A stretch of 64,000 bases of DNA from G965227875 sp965227875 (GTDB taxonomy: Bacteria > Pseudomonadota > Alphaproteobacteria > Rhizobiales > JAJFHC01), in the NCBI GenBank assembly GCA_965227875.1, contig OZ245783.1:1736001-1800000 (forward strand). Direction: 5' to 3'. The first letter of the stretch is position 1. Every line of letters begins with the position of its first letter. Position numbers and translations under genes: made by a program. Below, piece by piece: positions 7,526 to 16,982 of this stretch. The notes under the pieces were generated by a model. That model was not told where the DNA came from, made no database searches, and saw nothing but the letters and a program-made list of their open reading frames with translations.

Positions 7526-9169
7526 ATGACCAAACGTATCATCACTGGGAACGACTGCGGAGAGGTTGGCTTCGGCGACCTCGGTTCCACGGACAGGAGT
7601 CTCGTCATCAGCGCGCTGCAGCGCGGCGCGACCCGACGTCAGGTCATGGCCTGGCTGATGGCGTCCGGCGCGACGATCGCCGCCGCCGGGTCCATCGTCA
7701 CGTCGGCGACCGAAGCCATCGCCATGACCCCGAAAAAGGGCGGTCAGTTGCGCTTCGCGTGGGACCTTCACGGGCCTTCGGACACGCTCGACCCGATCCT
7801 GTTCACCTCGTCCATCGACTATGGCCGCGGCCGCCTGCTCTACAACAATCTCTGCCGGCTGCAGGAAGACCTCACCGCCGGACCTGAACTGGCGGAATCC
7901 TTCGAGGCCAACGCGGACGCCACGGAGTGGACGTTCAAGCTGCGGACCGACGTCGAATGGCATGACGGTTCGAAGTTCTCCGCTGACGACGTCATCTACT
8001 CGATGAACCGCCACCTCGGCGAGAAGTCGACCTCCAAGGCCAAGGTGCTCGTCGCCGATGTCAAGGAATGGGTCAAGGACGACGCCAGCACGGTCCGCGC
8101 TGTCCTCGGCGCACCGAACGCGGAACTGCCGGTGATTCTCGGCACCTTCCACTTCAAGATCGTGAAGAACGGCACGACCGACTTCCAGGCGCCGATCGGC
8201 ACCGGGCCCTACACGCTCAAGGAATTCAAGCCCGGCGTGCGGTCGGTCCATGTCCGCAACGACAACTACTGGGGCAGCGGCGGTCCGTATGTGGACGAGT
8301 TCGAAGTCTTCGGCATCACCGACAACGTGGCCCGCGTGAACGCGCTCATCTCGGGCGACGTCCAGATGATGGGCAATCTCGACCCCAAGGCGATTCCGCA
8401 GGTCGAATCGGCCGAAGGCGTGGAAGTCTTCGCCGTGCCGTCGGGCGCCTACATGGACGTCATCTGCCGCCTCGACACCGATCCGGGCAACAATCCGGAC
8501 TTCGTCATGGGGCTCAAGTACCTTCAGCGCCGCGACCGCGTGCTCAAGGTCATCCAGAAGGGCGTTGGCGACATCGGCAATGACCATCCGGTCGGGCCGG
8601 CCTATGGCGCGGCCTACTGCAAGGAGCAGGAGATCCGCGGCTACGACCCGGACAAGGCCAAGTTCCACCTCAAGAAATCCGGCATCACGTCGGCCAAGCT
8701 CGACGTCGCCGAGGTCGGCCCCGGCCTCACCGACATCTGCCTGCTGTTGCAGCGTGAGTGCGCCAAGATCGGTTTCGACCTCAAGATCAACAAGGTGCCC
8801 AACGACGGCTACTGGGGCGCGGTCTGGCTGAAGACCCCGATGCATGTCTCCTCGTGGAACATGCGCCCGAGCGCCAACATCATGATGACGCTCGCCTACA
8901 AGGGCGACGCCCCGTGGAACGAATCGGCGTGGAAGAACGACCGGTTCGACAGCCTGCTCGGACAGGCCCGCGCGGAACTCGACCCCAAGAAGCGTTACGA
9001 CATGAACTGCGAGATGCAGAAACTCATCTCCGACGGCGCCGGCACGCTCATCGCGACGCACCGCGCCTATATCGACGCCAAGGCGTCGAACGTGAAGGGT
9101 TTCCCGCGCGTGCCCATCGCCGCCTTCGGCGGCATGGAATGGCCGGAGTTCATCTGGATCGACGCCTGA
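7526..9169 (+). CDS. ABC transporter substrate-binding protein, family 5 (peptide/opine type)
   Basis: A 547-residue SBP family 5 protein. A Tat-like signal is visible (T36-R37-R38-Q39-V40-M41 followed by a hydrophobic stretch to about 60), with cleavage likely just before MTPKKGG near residue 68. The mature part starts with GGQLRFAWD and has typical family motifs (TWTFKLRTDVEWHDGSKF-type segment, then GTGPYTLKEF). The ATG at 7526 with GGAGG just upstream is preferred to one 36 bases earlier. It is the first gene of the importer operon and is followed by a hairpin that may raise its mRNA level over the permeases. Confidence 0.92.
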   Translation: MTKRIITGNDCGEVGFGDLGSTDRSLVISALQRGATRRQVMAWLMASGATIAAAGSIVTSATEAIAMTPKKGGQLRFAWDLHGPSDTLDPILFTSSIDYGRGRLLYNNLCRLQEDLTAGPELAESFEANADATEWTFKLRTDVEWHDGSKFSADDVIYSMNRHLGEKSTSKAKVLVADVKEWVKDDASTVRAVLGAPNAELPVILGTFHFKIVKNGTTDFQAPIGTGPYTLKEFKPGVRSVHVRNDNYWGSGGPYVDEFEVFGITDNVARVNALISGDVQMMGNLDPKAIPQVESAEGVEVFAVPSGAYMDVICRLDTDPGNNPDFVMGLKYLQRRDRVLKVIQKGVGDIGNDHPVGPAYGAAYCKEQEIRGYDPDKAKFHLKKSGITSAKLDVAEVGPGLTDICLLLQRECAKIGFDLKINKVPNDGYWGAVWLKTPMHVSSWNMRPSANIMMTLAYKGDAPWNESAWKNDRFDSLLGQARAELDPKKRYDMNCEMQKLISDGAGTLIATHRAYIDAKASNVKGFPRVPIAAFGGMEWPEFIWIDA

Positions 9170-9188
9170 CGTCCGGATACCGGAACCA

Positions 9189-9214
9189 AGCCCCGGCGCC
9201 AGAGCGCCGGGGCT
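9189..9214 (+). promoter_or_regulatory. Intercistronic hairpin after the binding-protein gene
   Basis: AGCCCCGGCGC and GCGCCGGGGCT form a perfect 11-bp stem with a 4-base loop, 20 bases after the binding-protein stop codon. There is no T-run, so it is unlikely to be a full terminator. Hairpins here are known in ABC operons, where they protect upstream mRNA and give more binding protein than membrane subunits. Confidence 0.6.
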
Positions 9215-9312
9215 GCCCTACGCTTTGAATTCGCCAGAAAGGATCCCGGCCCCGGCGTGCCGGACAACAAGATCCGGCGGTGAGGGGAAATCAGAGAGAG
9301 GGGTGCACGCTC

Positions 9313-10260
9313 ATGTGGCCCATGGTGCTTCGGCGCGTCGGGATATGCCTTGTCCTGATCTGGATCGTATCGGTCCTCATATTCGCCGCGACGCAGATCC
9401 TTCCCGGCGACGCCGCGCAAATCAGGCTCGGCCAGACGGCCACGCCGGAATCGCTTGCCGCGCTGCGCGAACAGCTCGGCCTCGACCGTCATCCCATCGT
9501 CCAGTACTTCATCTGGATCGGCAATCTCGCCACCGGTGACCTCGGCATCTCGGCCGCCGGCGGCGCGACCATCACGAGCCTGATCGGCAACCGCATCGGC
9601 AACACGGTCTTCATGACCTCCATCGTGGCGCTGATCTCGGTCCCGCTCTCGGTTTTCCTCGGCCTGATCGCCGCCATGTATCCCGGCCGCACGCTCGACC
9701 GGGTCGTGACCTCGGGCACGCTCGGACTGATCGCCGTGCCGGACTTCCTGCTCGCCATCCTGCTGATCCTTTTCCTCGCCGTGCAGCTCGGGCTCGTGCC
9801 CTCGGTGTCCTACCTGAGCGGCAGCGAAGGCTTCTGGAAGAAACTCCAGATCCTCACCCTGCCGATCGCAACCCTGGTCATCGTGGTGTCCGCACAGATG
9901 ATCCGCATGACGCGCGCCGGCGTGCTCAACGTCATGAGTTCGCCCTATATCGAGATGGCGATCCTGAAAGGCGTACCGCGCAAGCGCATCATCCTGCGCC
10001 ATGCGCTGTTCAACGCCATCGGTCCCATCGTCAACGTGATCGCGCTCAACCTCGCCTATCTCGTCAGCGGCGTCGTGGTCATCGAGACCATCTTCTCCTA
10101 TCCCGGGCTCGCCAAGCTCATGGTGGACGGCGTCCAGACCCGCGACATGGCGCTCGTGCAGGCCTGCGGCATGATCTTCTGCAGCACCTACGTGATCCTG
10201 ATCCTGATCGCCGACATTGCGTCCATCGTTTCCAACCCGCGACTGAGGCATCCGAAATGA
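9313..10260 (+). CDS. ABC transporter permease, DppB/OppB type
   Basis: A 315-residue inner-membrane permease with about six transmembrane helices and the binding-protein-dependent transport signature: an N-terminal helix followed by the conserved PGD segment (ATQILPGDAAQIRLG) and an EAA-type loop (YIEMAILKGVPRKRIILRHA). The ATG at 9313 has AGAGAGGGG upstream; a GTG 33 bases earlier is possible but has a worse ribosome site. Its stop overlaps the next permease by four bases (ATGA). Confidence 0.92.
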   Translation: MWPMVLRRVGICLVLIWIVSVLIFAATQILPGDAAQIRLGQTATPESLAALREQLGLDRHPIVQYFIWIGNLATGDLGISAAGGATITSLIGNRIGNTVFMTSIVALISVPLSVFLGLIAAMYPGRTLDRVVTSGTLGLIAVPDFLLAILLILFLAVQLGLVPSVSYLSGSEGFWKKLQILTLPIATLVIVVSAQMIRMTRAGVLNVMSSPYIEMAILKGVPRKRIILRHALFNAIGPIVNVIALNLAYLVSGVVVIETIFSYPGLAKLMVDGVQTRDMALVQACGMIFCSTYVILILIADIASIVSNPRLRHPK

Positions 10261-11234
10261 CCAACACGGACTCTCCCGAACTGGCCGCCGAGACCGCCGT
10301 GGAGCCGGGGCTTGGAAAAACCATCTACGACGAGCTTCCCGACGCGCCGCCCAAGGCGAAGATGCGCCTGTCCATCGTCGGCAAGATCGCCTGCGCCGTG
10401 GTCGCCTTCTGGGTGGTGATCGCCTTCATCGGCCCCTATATCGCGCCCTACAACGAGGCCGAGTTCATCGAGGAGAACCTGCAGGGCGAGTATTACGACG
10501 ACCCGAGCTTCCTCTCGCCCAACGCCCAGGTCTGGTTCGGCACGGACTATCTGGGACGCGACGTGTTTTCGCGCATCATCTGGGGCGCGCGCACGACGAT
10601 CGGCATCTCCTTCGTGGCAACCTTGCTGGCCTATTTCATCGGAATCACCATGGGGATCGCGGCGGCCGTCGCCGGCGGCTGGACCGACACCCTGCTCAGC
10701 CGGTTCGTCGATGCCGTCCTGTCCTTCCCGAACATCATGCTCGGGCTGATCGTCATCGCCGCCTTCGGATCGTCCATCCCGCTTCTGATCGTGCTCGCCG
10801 GCGTCGTCTATGCCGCGAGCGTCTACCGCATCGCCCGGTCGCTCGGGCAGGACATCATGGTGCAGGACTATGTCGAGGCCGCCCGGGCCCGGGGCGAGGG
10901 CCTGTGGTGGATCATTTCGCGCGAGGTCCTGCCCAATGCGGCCATGCCGCTGGCCACCGATTTCGGCCTGCGGCTGATCTTCGTCATCCTCTTCATCTCG
11001 AGCCTGAGCTTCCTCGGTCTCGGCGTGCAGCCGCCGACTTCCGACTGGGGCAGCATGGTGCGCGAGAACATGCAGGGACTGGGCAACGGTTTCGGTTTCA
11101 GCGCCGAGCAGGGCGGTGCGCTGGCCTCCGTCGCGCCGGCGCTCGCCATCGCCACGCTCACGATCGCGATCAACCTGATCGTGGACGATATTTCAGCCCA
11201 GGCCGGCGGTAGCCTGGCAAAGAAGATGGTCTGA
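10257..11234 (+). CDS. ABC transporter permease, DppC/OppC type
   Basis: A 325-residue permease with a 45-residue cytoplasmic N-terminus, then about six helices. It shows the DppC features of a periplasmic loop with GTDYLGRDVFSRIIWGAR and the EAA loop VEAARARGEGLWWIISREVLP. It pairs with the preceding DppB-type subunit, with which it overlaps by four bases; the ATPase gene starts one base after its stop. Confidence 0.93.
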   Translation: MTNTDSPELAAETAVEPGLGKTIYDELPDAPPKAKMRLSIVGKIACAVVAFWVVIAFIGPYIAPYNEAEFIEENLQGEYYDDPSFLSPNAQVWFGTDYLGRDVFSRIIWGARTTIGISFVATLLAYFIGITMGIAAAVAGGWTDTLLSRFVDAVLSFPNIMLGLIVIAAFGSSIPLLIVLAGVVYAASVYRIARSLGQDIMVQDYVEAARARGEGLWWIISREVLPNAAMPLATDFGLRLIFVILFISSLSFLGLGVQPPTSDWGSMVRENMQGLGNGFGFSAEQGGALASVAPALAIATLTIAINLIVDDISAQAGGSLAKKMV

Positions 11235-11235
11235 C

Positions 11236-13131
11236 ATGAGCAAGCTTCTGGAAGTCAGGGATCTGAAGATCCAGGCCCGCAAGGACGACGGCACGACCAT
11301 TCCGATCGTCAAGGGCGTCTCCTTCGACATCGCGCCGGGCGAGGTCGTGGCCCTCATCGGCGAGTCCGGTTCCGGCAAGACCACGATATCGCTGTCATCG
11401 CTGGGCTACTGCAAGCCCGGTCTCGAGTTCAGCGGCGGCGAGGTCCTGCTGCACGGACGGGACGTGCTGACCATGACGCCGGACGAGCGCCGCGACATGC
11501 GCGGCCGCCAGGTCGCCTATCTCGCCCAGAGCGCGGCGGCGACCTTCAACCCCGCGATCACCATCGGCGAACAGGTGACCGAATCCGCCGTGCTCCACGG
11601 CATCCTCACCCAGGAGGAGGCGACCAGGCGGGCGGAGGAGCTCTACCGCGCCCTCGAGCTTCCCGATCCCGACCGGCTCGGCGGCCGCTATCCCCACCAG
11701 GTCTCGGGTGGCCAGCTCCAGCGTCTCATGGCCGCCATGGCGCTGTGCGGCAAACCCGACCTTCTGGTGCTCGACGAACCGACCACGGCGCTCGACGTGA
11801 CGACCCAGATCGAGGTGCTCAAGGCCTTCAAGAAGGTCATCGCGGAGGAGGGGTCGGCCGCCATCTACGTCACCCATGACCTTGCCGTCGTCGCCCAGGT
11901 CGCCGACAAGATCGTCGTGCTCTATGGCGGCGAGGTGCAGGAGATGGGCACCGCCGACGAGATCATCAACAATCCGAAGCACATCTACACCAGGCGCCTC
12001 ATGGCGGCCGTGCGCCCCTCGCCCGCCGCCGGCCAGGGCGAGGAACTCGACGACACCCACCAGACGGACGTGCCCAATCTCGAGGTGCGCGGCGTGACGG
12101 CGGGATATGGCGCGATCGTCGACGGCGAACCGCTCGTTCCCGTTCTCCGCGACATCAACGTCAAGGTGGAGAACGGCCATGTGGTCGGCGTGATCGGCGA
12201 ATCCGGATGCGGCAAGTCGACCCTGGCGCGCGTGATGGCCGGCCTGCTGCCCGCCGCCCGGGGCGAGGTGATCCTCGACGGCGAGGCGCTGCAGCCCGAC
12301 CTCCGGCAGCGGACGCGGGAGGAACTGCGCAAGGTGCAGTTCGTCTTCCAGATGGCGGACACCGCCCTCAACCCCAAGCAGACGATCGGCGAGATACTCG
12401 CCCGCCCGATGACCTTCTACCTCGGCCTGAAGGGCCAGGAACGCCGGCGCAAGGTGCTCGAACTGATGCAGATGGTCGAGTTGCCGCCGGAATTCGAGAA
12501 CCGCTTTCCGCAGGAGCTGTCCGGCGGGCAGAAACAGCGTGTGAATCTCGCCCGCGCCCTGGCCGCGGATCCCGAAGTCCTGCTGTGCGACGAGGTGACG
12601 TCCGCGCTCGACACGATCGTCGGGGCGAACGTCATCGAGCTTCTCAAGGGGCTGCGCTCGCGCCTTGGCGTGTCGTTCGTCTTCATCAGCCACGACCTCT
12701 CGACCGTCGCGTCCTTCGCCGACGAGATCGTCGTGCTCTATGCCGGCCGGGTCGTCGAGCAGGGCCCGGTCAACACCGTGCTGTCGCCGCCCTTCCATCC
12801 CTATACGCGGCTTCTCATCACGTCGGTGCCGGAAATGCGCATCGGCTGGCTCGAGGATACGATGGAAACGCAGGAGGCCGCCGCCGGCATCGCCCGCGCC
12901 GTCGAGATCACCAGGATCGGCTGCCCGTTCTACAACCGGTGTCCCATCGCCATAGACGGCACCTGCGACACGGTCGATCCGCCGATCCGCAGCGACATCC
13001 CCGGCCACGAAATCGCCTGCCACCGGACCCTGGGTGAAATCGAGGAGTCGGATTCCCGGCCGCAGGAGGTCCTGCACAATTTCGACCGCCTGTCGGAAGA
13101 GGAAGAAAAGACGTCCCGCACCCCGGCCTGA
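11236..13131 (+). CDS. Fused double ATPase of the peptide-type ABC importer (DppD-DppF fusion)
   Basis: A 631-residue protein carrying two complete nucleotide-binding domains. The first has Walker A GESGSGKTT at 42-50, signature VSGGQLQR and Walker B VLDEPTT. The second has Walker A GESGCGKST at 321-329, signature LSGGQKQR and Walker B LLCDEVTS. A cysteine-containing oligopeptide-permease C-terminal segment (GCPFYNRCPIAIDGTCD) follows. Dpp/Opp systems often use two separate ATPases; single-chain fusions are also common. Note that the second Walker B motif is followed by V rather than P. Confidence 0.93.
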   Translation: MSKLLEVRDLKIQARKDDGTTIPIVKGVSFDIAPGEVVALIGESGSGKTTISLSSLGYCKPGLEFSGGEVLLHGRDVLTMTPDERRDMRGRQVAYLAQSAAATFNPAITIGEQVTESAVLHGILTQEEATRRAEELYRALELPDPDRLGGRYPHQVSGGQLQRLMAAMALCGKPDLLVLDEPTTALDVTTQIEVLKAFKKVIAEEGSAAIYVTHDLAVVAQVADKIVVLYGGEVQEMGTADEIINNPKHIYTRRLMAAVRPSPAAGQGEELDDTHQTDVPNLEVRGVTAGYGAIVDGEPLVPVLRDINVKVENGHVVGVIGESGCGKSTLARVMAGLLPAARGEVILDGEALQPDLRQRTREELRKVQFVFQMADTALNPKQTIGEILARPMTFYLGLKGQERRRKVLELMQMVELPPEFENRFPQELSGGQKQRVNLARALAADPEVLLCDEVTSALDTIVGANVIELLKGLRSRLGVSFVFISHDLSTVASFADEIVVLYAGRVVEQGPVNTVLSPPFHPYTRLLITSVPEMRIGWLEDTMETQEAAAGIARAVEITRIGCPFYNRCPIAIDGTCDTVDPPIRSDIPGHEIACHRTLGEIEESDSRPQEVLHNFDRLSEEEEKTSRTPA

Positions 13132-13233
13132 CCGCGAGGCGGGTTCACCGCACGGATTTTTCCTTGCCGCGGGCGGACAGTTCGTTCCAAGCTGGCGGCC
13201 GGTCGAAAATTTCCCAACGGTCTCCCCTGCCCC

Positions 13234-15264
13234 ATGTCTTCAAGTGATCCGCTGCTCCAGCCTTTGCGCATTCGCCATCTCGAACTGAAAAACCGGATCA
13301 TGAGCACGAGCCATGCCTGCGGCCTCGAGGAAGGCGGTATGCCGCTCGAACGTTACCAGGCCTATCACGAGGAGAAGGCCCGCGGCGGCCTGGCGCTGAC
13401 CATGTTCGGCGGGTCGAGCAACGTCTCGCCGGATTCGCCCAACACGTTCCAGCAGCTCAATGTCGGCACCGACGAGATCATCCCCCACCTCCTGAACTTC
13501 TCCCGCAGGGTCCATGGCCAGGGCGCCGCGCTCATGTGCCAGATCACCCACCTTGGCCGCCGTGGCGAGAGTTACAAGGACAACTGGCTGCCCACCATCG
13601 CGCCGTCGGCCATCCGCGAAACCCTGCATCGCAGTTTCCCGCGCGAGATGGACGAGAATGACATCGCCCGCGTGGTGAAGGACTTCGGCGACGCCGCCTG
13701 GCGCTGCAAGGAAGGCGGTCTCGACGGCATCGAGACGCTGGCCGGCGCGCATCTGATCGGCCAGTTCCTCTCCCCGGCCACCAACAAGCGCACCGACGGG
13801 TTTGGCGGATCGGTCGAGAACCGCTGCCGTTTCGGCCTCATGGTCTACGAGGAAATCCGCCGGCGCGTTGGTGACGATTTCATCGTCGGTTTCCGCTACG
13901 TGGTCGACGAGGGCATGAAGGGTGGCCTGTCGTTCAACGACTGCGTGGAGATCGCCGGCATTTTCGAACGCTCCGGCACGCTCGATTTCTTCAACGCCGT
14001 CTATGGCCGCATGGACACCGAGATCGGTCTCGCGGTCGACAACATGCCGGGCATGGCGTCGCCAATCGCGCCCTGGCTCCAGAAGGCGGCGGCCTTCAGG
14101 AAGGAGGTCGGTCTGCCGGTCTTCCATGCCGCGCGCATCGCCGACATCTCCACCGCGCGCTATGCCATCTCAGAGGGCCTTCTCGACATGGTCGCGATGA
14201 CGCGATCCCATATCGCCGACCCGCACATCGTCAACAAGATCATGCGCGGGGAAGAGGACCGCATCCGCCCGTGCGTCGGCGCGACCCACTGCATGAGCGA
14301 GCACCGCCCGCGCTGCGTCCACAATCCGGCGAGCGGCCATGAAGGCGCGCTCCCGCATGTCATCCGACCATCCGAAGGCCCCAGGCGCCGTGTCGCCGTG
14401 GTCGGCGGCGGCCCCGCGGGCCTCGAGGCCGCGCGCGTTTCCGCCGAACGCGGCCATGAGGTCGTCCTGTTCGAGGCGGCCAACGAGACCGGGGGCCAGG
14501 TGCGGCTGGCGAAGGAGGCGAGCTGGCGCGGCGACATCGTCGGCGTCGTCGACTGGCGGGCGGCGGAAATCGAGCGGCTCGGCGTCGACATCCGCCACAA
14601 TGCCTATGCCCAGCCCGACGACGTACGCGCCGTCTCGCCCGACATTGTCGTCGTCGCCACGGGCGGCGTGCCGGACCTCGACTGGCTCGACGGCAACGAG
14701 CACGCGACCAGCGTCTGGGACGCCCTGACCGATCCGGTCCCCGGCGTCGACGACGTCATCGTCTATGACGGAACCGGCCGCCATGCCGCCCCGTCCTGCG
14801 CGGAACGTTTCGCGAAGGCCGGCTGCAACGTTTCCCTCGTCTGCATCGACGGATTCGCCGCCGCCGAGATGGCCTATGCGGAACGCACCTTGTGGAAGAA
14901 ACATCTCTACGACGCGGGCATCGCCGTCACGCCGGACCACCGGCTGGTTGCGATCGAACCGGACGGCAACCGGCTGCGCGGAATATTCCTCAACGAATCC
15001 AACGGCGCGACCATGGAACGCAGCGCCGACCGGATCATCGTCGAACACGGAACCCGGGCGGTGACGGAAGTCTTCGACGGCCTGCGGTCGGGGTCCTCCA
15101 ATGACGGGGTGACCGATCTCGATGCCCTGCTCGCCGGCCGACCCCAACCGGAGACAGGAACCGCCGAAGGCGATTTTGCGCTCTACCGCATCGGGGACGC
15201 GGTTGCCAGCCGCAACATCGCGGCCGCCGTTCTCGACGCCCTGCGCCTGTGCCGCACGTTCTGA
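13234..15264 (+). CDS. NADH:flavin oxidoreductase of the dienoyl-CoA reductase / demethylase family
   Basis: A 676-residue protein. The N-terminal TIM barrel (about 1-340) is of the Old Yellow Enzyme type that binds FMN. The C-terminal half has an FAD/NAD domain starting VAVVGGGPAGLEAAR near 388. Between them lies the iron-sulfur region: C347, C353 and C361 are present, but the usual second cysteine of CxxC is A350. Relatives include 2,4-dienoyl-CoA reductase, trimethylamine dehydrogenase and demethylases of N-methylproline or dimethylglycine. Its position after the importer and beside an amine/proline-type dehydrogenase favours N-demethylation (inference). Confidence 0.85.
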   Translation: MSSSDPLLQPLRIRHLELKNRIMSTSHACGLEEGGMPLERYQAYHEEKARGGLALTMFGGSSNVSPDSPNTFQQLNVGTDEIIPHLLNFSRRVHGQGAALMCQITHLGRRGESYKDNWLPTIAPSAIRETLHRSFPREMDENDIARVVKDFGDAAWRCKEGGLDGIETLAGAHLIGQFLSPATNKRTDGFGGSVENRCRFGLMVYEEIRRRVGDDFIVGFRYVVDEGMKGGLSFNDCVEIAGIFERSGTLDFFNAVYGRMDTEIGLAVDNMPGMASPIAPWLQKAAAFRKEVGLPVFHAARIADISTARYAISEGLLDMVAMTRSHIADPHIVNKIMRGEEDRIRPCVGATHCMSEHRPRCVHNPASGHEGALPHVIRPSEGPRRRVAVVGGGPAGLEAARVSAERGHEVVLFEAANETGGQVRLAKEASWRGDIVGVVDWRAAEIERLGVDIRHNAYAQPDDVRAVSPDIVVVATGGVPDLDWLDGNEHATSVWDALTDPVPGVDDVIVYDGTGRHAAPSCAERFAKAGCNVSLVCIDGFAAAEMAYAERTLWKKHLYDAGIAVTPDHRLVAIEPDGNRLRGIFLNESNGATMERSADRIIVEHGTRAVTEVFDGLRSGSSNDGVTDLDALLAGRPQPETGTAEGDFALYRIGDAVASRNIAAAVLDALRLCRTF

Positions 15265-15274
15265 GCCCCCGTCG

Positions 15275-16663
15275 TCAGAGCACGGTGTCTGGCGACGCGG
15301 TGTCCGCGGCCTCGCCGAGCGTGATCGGCTTGATTGGCGGGCGGATCCGGTAATAGCCCACCTCGTCGACTGGCACGCCGCGCGCCTCGGCGATCACTTC
15401 GGCCACCGTAAGCCCGCAGAAACGACCCTGGCACGGGCCCATGCCCGGACGCCCGAACGCCTTCGTCTGGTTGGGACCGAGGCATCCCAGCTTGACGAAC
15501 CTGCGGATGTCCCCGGCGGTCACTTCCTCGCAACGGCAGACCGTCGTCGCGTCGTCAGGCACCACGAAACGGGGGTTCGGCGCGTAGAGCGCATCGATGA
15601 ACGGCCGCGCGCCGAGGTGGCGGCGAAGTTCGCCCCGCACGTCCTTTTCGTCGGACTCCGCCCGGGCGGCCTTTCCCAGCCGGTCGAGAATGGCCCACCC
15701 TGCAATGCGACCCTGGAGCGCCGCGGCATCCGCACCGGATATGCCGCCGCCGTCGCCGGCGACGAAGATCCCATCGACGGACGTGCGGCCGGACCCGTCG
15801 GTCACCGGCCGCCAGCAGCGCTGCAGCGCGTCCCAGGCATGGTCGAGCCGCAGCGCGCGCGTTATCTGGACGTTGGGCACCACCCCCTGGTGGACGAAGA
15901 GCGTCCGGGCGGCGATCTCTTCCCATGCCCCGTCCTTGCGATAGCGCACTGTCGTCAGCCGGCCGTCCCCCGACGCGGCCAGCCCGTCGACATGGCGCAC
16001 ATGGCGAACGCCCGAACGCCTGAGGTCGCGCAGAAGGCCGAGGCCCTTCAGGCCATAGGCCGGCATGCGGGCGAACCCCGGCAGATGGCGCAACGCGCCG
16101 CGCAAAAGGCCGGGCGGGGTCGTCTCCAGGAGGGCCGCGATGTGCCCGCCCGCCCGAAGCACCTGGACGGCGAACAGGTAGAGCAGGGGCCCGCTGCCCG
16201 CGAGCACGGCCGGCTCCCGGGCGACGAGGCCGGATGTTTTCAGCAGGATCTGCCCCGCCCCCGCCGTCATGACGCCGGGCAGCGTCCAGCCTTCGAACGG
16301 CATGGGCCGCTCGATCGCCCCCGTGGCCACGAGAACCGCCTCCGCGGACAGCGCCGCGCCGGTCCCGCCACGGGTGAACTGCACCGCGCGGTCCTCGGTG
16401 ACCTGCCAGACCATGGCGCCGGGCCGGTAGTCGACGCCGGGCCGGTCGAGCGCACCGAGAAGCGTCGCACCCTTGGCATAGTCCGGCCCGAGGATCTCCC
16501 TGGTCTTCGCGCCGGCGCCGGCGATCCCGCGATAGATCTGCCCGCCGGGCCCCGACTGTTCGTCGAGGAGCACCGCCCGGACGCCGGCCGAACCGAGCAC
16601 GTCCGCCGCCGCGAGGCCGGCCGGCCCGGCTCCGATGATCGCCACCTCCACCCGTTCAGTCAC
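15275..16663 (-). CDS. FAD-dependent dehydrogenase alpha subunit, HcnB / hydroxyproline-dehydrogenase type, with BFD-like 2Fe-2S domain
   Basis: A 462-residue flavoprotein: an N-terminal Rossmann motif (IIGAGPAGLAAADVLG, about 9-24), a second NAD-binding region around VLAGSGPLLYLFAVQ, and a C-terminal cysteine-rich BFD-like domain with CRCEEV and later GPCQGRFC. This is the arrangement of HcnB, opine oxidase subunit A and the D-hydroxyproline dehydrogenase alpha subunit. With the next two genes it should form a heterotrimer that oxidises an imino or amino acid and passes electrons to the membrane chain. It overlaps the ferredoxin-like gene by eight bases and converges on the flavin oxidoreductase with a gap of 10 bases. 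Confidence 0.87.
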   Translation of the reverse strand: MTERVEVAIIGAGPAGLAAADVLGSAGVRAVLLDEQSGPGGQIYRGIAGAGAKTREILGPDYAKGATLLGALDRPGVDYRPGAMVWQVTEDRAVQFTRGGTGAALSAEAVLVATGAIERPMPFEGWTLPGVMTAGAGQILLKTSGLVAREPAVLAGSGPLLYLFAVQVLRAGGHIAALLETTPPGLLRGALRHLPGFARMPAYGLKGLGLLRDLRRSGVRHVRHVDGLAASGDGRLTTVRYRKDGAWEEIAARTLFVHQGVVPNVQITRALRLDHAWDALQRCWRPVTDGSGRTSVDGIFVAGDGGGISGADAAALQGRIAGWAILDRLGKAARAESDEKDVRGELRRHLGARPFIDALYAPNPRFVVPDDATTVCRCEEVTAGDIRRFVKLGCLGPNQTKAFGRPGMGPCQGRFCGLTVAEVIAEARGVPVDEVGYYRIRPPIKPITLGEAADTASPDTVL

Positions 16664-16982
16664 CGGACGTCTCCTCGGGCCTCGTTCGCGCGCCGTGCAT
16701 CGGCCGGAGTTCCATCCCCTCGGCGATTTCCGTCATGCAGGCCTGGCGGTTGGGCACCCCGTCGATCTCGACAAGGCAGTCGAAACACACGCCCATCATG
16801 CAGAAGGGGCCCCGCGAACGCCCGCTGACCGGGGTTTCGCGCAGCGTCACGACGCCGTTCGCCAGCAGTGCCGCCGCAACGGACACGCCTTCCGGCGCCG
16901 CCAGGTCGCGCCCGTCGAACCGGAACCGCACGGTCCCGCGCGCTTCGTCAATGAGCCGCTTGAAGGTCGAATCGTCGTGCAC
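16656..16982 (-). CDS. Small 2Fe-2S ferredoxin-like subunit, HcnA / LhpF type
   Basis: A 108-residue plant-type-ferredoxin-like subunit with the cluster cysteines C61-x4-C66-x2-C69-x12-C82 (PFCMMGVCFDCLVEIDG, then QACMTE). Such proteins are the gamma/small subunit of HcnABC, opine oxidases and D-hydroxyproline dehydrogenase. Its ATG lies 35 bases inside the 3' end of the upstream oxidase gene and its stop lies inside the next gene, so all three are tightly coupled. Confidence 0.9.
   Translation of the reverse strand: MHDDSTFKRLIDEARGTVRFRFDGRDLAAPEGVSVAAALLANGVVTLRETPVSGRSRGPFCMMGVCFDCLVEIDGVPNRQACMTEIAEGMELRPMHGARTRPEETSGD

Noticed and set aside
5750..9061. A 1103-residue reverse-strand open frame
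   Set aside because: It lies antisense to the aminotransferase and binding-protein genes and is a GC-codon-bias artefact with Arg/Gly/Ala-rich composition.
11395..13077. A 560-residue reverse-strand open frame
   Set aside because: It is the antisense of the fused ABC ATPase gene.
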